Shown here: positions 7,040 through 7,691 of the stretch, in pieces | Layout of the letters: the number at the start of each line of letters is the position of its first letter | Numbering within the stretch: position 1 is the first letter of the stretch | NCBI GenBank assembly: GCA_958346165.1 | Contig: CATVQO010000061.1 | Location: 1-7,691, forward strand | Reading direction: 5' to 3' | Source of the DNA: an uncultured Collinsella sp. | Lineage (GTDB): Bacteria > Actinomycetota > Coriobacteriia > Coriobacteriales > Coriobacteriaceae | DNA: 7,691 nt | Translations under genes and position numbers: made by a program | The notes under the pieces: generated by a model | What the model saw: the letters and a program-made list of their open reading frames with translations, nothing else | What the model was told of the DNA's origin: nothing | The model's database searches: none

Positions 7040-7053
7040 CAAACAAATGTTCG
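7040..7053. promoter_or_regulatory. SOS box A (lexA-proximal LexA operator)
   Basis: CAAACAAATGTTCG matches the Gram-positive SOS consensus CGAAC-N4-GTTCG with one mismatch, G to A in the left half. It lies in the lexA leader, 24 bases before the lexA start codon, and would cover the start point of the weak candidate lexA promoter. It is well placed for autorepression. Confidence 0.7.
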
Positions 7054-7054
7054 A

Positions 7055-7083
7055 ATTTTGCTTGACAGGAACAACTGTTCGAA
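7055..7083 (-). promoter_or_regulatory. Weak candidate lexA promoter
   Basis: On the minus strand, TTCGAA (7078-7083; three of six) and CAAAAT (7055-7060; four of six) are separated by 17 bp, giving a start near 7048. The match is poor, but SOS box B would lie in its -35/spacer region and box A on its start point, mirroring the promoter on the other strand. Confidence 0.35.
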
Positions 7084-7089
7084 GATAAT
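7062..7089 (+). promoter_or_regulatory. Promoter of the LysM gene
   Basis: A perfect -35 TTGACA (7062-7067) and a five-of-six -10 GATAAT (7084-7089) are 16 bp apart, predicting a start near 7096 and an untranslated leader of about 80 bases. SOS box B fills most of the spacer and box C covers the predicted start point, so LexA should shut this promoter tightly. Confidence 0.8.
7068..7081. promoter_or_regulatory. SOS box B (central LexA operator)
   Basis: GGAACAACTGTTCG keeps the full GAAC-N4-GTTC core; only the first base departs from CGAAC-N4-GTTCG. It lies between the -35 and -10 of the LysM-gene promoter and could be shared with the divergent lexA promoter. Confidence 0.9.
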
Positions 7090-7095
7090 AATAAC

Positions 7096-7109
7096 CGAAC
7101 ATTCGTTCT
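7096..7109. promoter_or_regulatory. SOS box C (LysM-gene-proximal LexA operator)
   Basis: CGAACATTCGTTCT keeps the full GAAC-N4-GTTC core, with only the last base off consensus. It begins at the predicted transcription start of the LysM gene, six bases beyond the -10 element. Confidence 0.9.
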
Positions 7110-7166
7110 CGCGCTAGATATTTTTGTCCGCGCGGCTTGATAAAACTGTTCTCAGCAAAACACGCG

Positions 7167-7173
7167 AGAGGAG
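7167..7173 (+). promoter_or_regulatory. LysM-gene ribosome binding site, bearing on a double start
   Basis: AGAGGAG is three bases from ATG 7177 and six from the adjacent in-frame ATG 7180. The second spacing is closer to the usual range, so translation may start at 7180, one residue shorter. Confidence 0.7.
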
Positions 7174-7176
7174 AAC

Positions 7177-7629
7177 ATGATGAACGCAACGAATATGGTC
7201 CAGGGAAACCTCGCCCTTAAGCTCGAGACGCCTGCCGCGCCCGCTTTTACTGTTGTCAAGGGTGGACGTTCCGGTTATCAGCCTTTGCCCGTAAAGTCTG
7301 CTTGCACTCAGTATGCTGTTGCCGCGCCGACTCCCGCTGCCCTGAAGGTCTCGACGATTGTTGCCGTCGCCGTTTCGCTCACGCTCTTTTTTGTCCTCGC
7401 TACGTCTGTCTTTAGCGCTCGTCACGCCGCGTATGCCGAGTCCGTTTCCAACGTTACCTACGAGACCATTCGCGTTCAGCCTGGTGATTCTCTTTGGTCG
7501 CTTGCCGAGGAATATCCAATCGAAGGCCTTTCCACGCAAGAGACTTCCGACATGATCCGTATCGTCAATCATCTGGAGCATGGTTCGCTCGCCGCCGGTG
7601 CGCATCTTAAGGTTCCTGCTCGTTCGTAA
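7177..7629 (+). CDS. Membrane-anchored LysM protein, probable SOS cell-division inhibitor (YneA/DivS/Rv2719c-like)
   Basis: This 150-residue protein has a cytoplasmic N-terminal region (1-57), one transmembrane helix at about 58-80 (STIVAVAVSLTLFFVLATSV), and an outside LysM domain at about 96-147. The LysM domain begins IRVQPGDSLWSLAEEY and ends AGAHLKVPA, and should bind peptidoglycan. The layout matches the SOS-induced division suppressors YneA (Bacillus), SosA (Staphylococcus), DivS (Corynebacterium) and Rv2719c (Mycobacterium), all encoded beside and divergent from lexA. The promoter carries two LexA boxes, so induction after DNA damage is expected. The N-terminal region is longer than the few residues that precede the helix in YneA. 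nrdR appears to follow, as in mycobacteria. No catalytic domain is seen. Either ATG (7177 or 7180) could be the start. The division-inhibitor role is inferred from architecture and context; the domains are clear. Confidence 0.88.
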   Translation: MMNATNMVQGNLALKLETPAAPAFTVVKGGRSGYQPLPVKSACTQYAVAAPTPAALKVSTIVAVAVSLTLFFVLATSVFSARHAAYAESVSNVTYETIRVQPGDSLWSLAEEYPIEGLSTQETSDMIRIVNHLEHGSLAAGAHLKVPARS

Positions 7630-7642
7630 TCATTATCGCGCT

Positions 7643-7686
7643 GCGCATGGTACCCTTGTTATCGTTTAAGAGGAGGTACCATGCGC
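7643..7686 (+). promoter_or_regulatory. 12-bp inverted repeat enclosing the nrdR start codon
   Basis: The left arm GCGCATGGTACC (7643-7654) is the exact reverse complement of GGTACCATGCGC (7675-7686), with a 20-base loop. The right arm includes the last two bases of the ribosome binding site AGGAGG (7671-7676) and the ATG at 7681-7683. Folded in mRNA, it would hide the start codon. No T tract follows, so it is not a typical terminator. Confidence 0.7.
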
Positions 7687-7691
7687 TGTCC
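7681..7691 (+). CDS. nrdR: Probable transcriptional repressor NrdR, first codons only
   Basis: Only ATG CGC TGT CC is inside the window, reading Met-Arg-Cys-Pro. NrdR proteins begin MRCP, the start of their N-terminal zinc ribbon. AGGAGG (7671-7676) is four bases before the ATG. The place after a LysM gene divergent from lexA is where nrdR lies in mycobacteria (lexA, Rv2719c, nrdR). NrdR represses ribonucleotide reductase genes in response to nucleotide levels through its ATP-cone domain, which lies beyond the window. With four residues visible, the call rests mainly on context. Confidence 0.68.

Noticed and set aside
7017..7046. N-terminal extension of LexA from the ATG ending at 7046
   Set aside because: The extension is not LexA-like and lacks a ribosome binding site, whereas 7016 has AGAGAGG eight bases upstream.
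7139..7152. Fourth SOS box near AACTGTTCT
   Set aside because: Only the right half-site GTTC is present, the left half does not match, and it is out of step with the 28-bp spacing.
7647..7691. Small upstream frame beginning ATG 7647 and running into nrdR
   Set aside because: It has no ribosome binding site and no stop within the window; the ATG is simply part of the inverted-repeat left arm.

Overview
The window reads as chromosomal housekeeping DNA from a high-G+C Gram-positive bacterium. The best guess is an actinobacterium of the Coriobacteriia (Collinsella-like). The grounds are the codon use, a spoVS gene beside RNase Y, and the lexA / LysM gene / nrdR order also seen in mycobacteria and corynebacteria. 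The genus is inferred, not proven. There are no tRNA or rRNA genes, insertion sequences or CRISPR arrays, and coding density is very high.

Layout. (1) 1-2031, plus strand: the C-terminal part of RNase Y (rny), a GHKL-fold ATPase of unknown function one base after it, and spoVS behind an 18-bp palindrome and a possible promoter. In Bacillus subtilis, rny and spoVS flank ymdB; here the GHKL gene takes that place. (2) 2080-5683, plus strand: miaB, miaA and hflX, joined by TAATG stop/start overlaps. MiaA and MiaB make successive modifications on tRNA A37, and HflX is a ribosome-associated GTPase. (3) 5668-7016, minus strand: lexA and a small multipass membrane protein of the HGSNAT/DUF1624 type, also joined by a TAATG overlap. 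The membrane gene ends convergently inside the end of hflX. (4) 7177-7691, plus strand: a membrane-anchored LysM protein divergent from lexA, then the first bases of a probable nrdR.

The strongest regulatory signal is the lexA/LysM intergenic region. It holds three SOS boxes whose centres are exactly 28 bp apart. The central box lies in the spacer of a good TTGACA/GATAAT promoter for the LysM gene, a second covers that promoter's start point, and the third lies in the lexA leader. This matches the known lexA-yneA (Bacillus), lexA-divS (Corynebacterium) and lexA-Rv2719c (Mycobacterium) arrangements, so the LysM protein is probably an SOS-induced division inhibitor. Just downstream, a perfect 12-bp inverted repeat includes the nrdR start codon and the end of its ribosome binding site, suggesting translational control of nrdR.

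The main unknown is the GHKL ATPase. No wholly new multi-gene defence or mobile system is visible.
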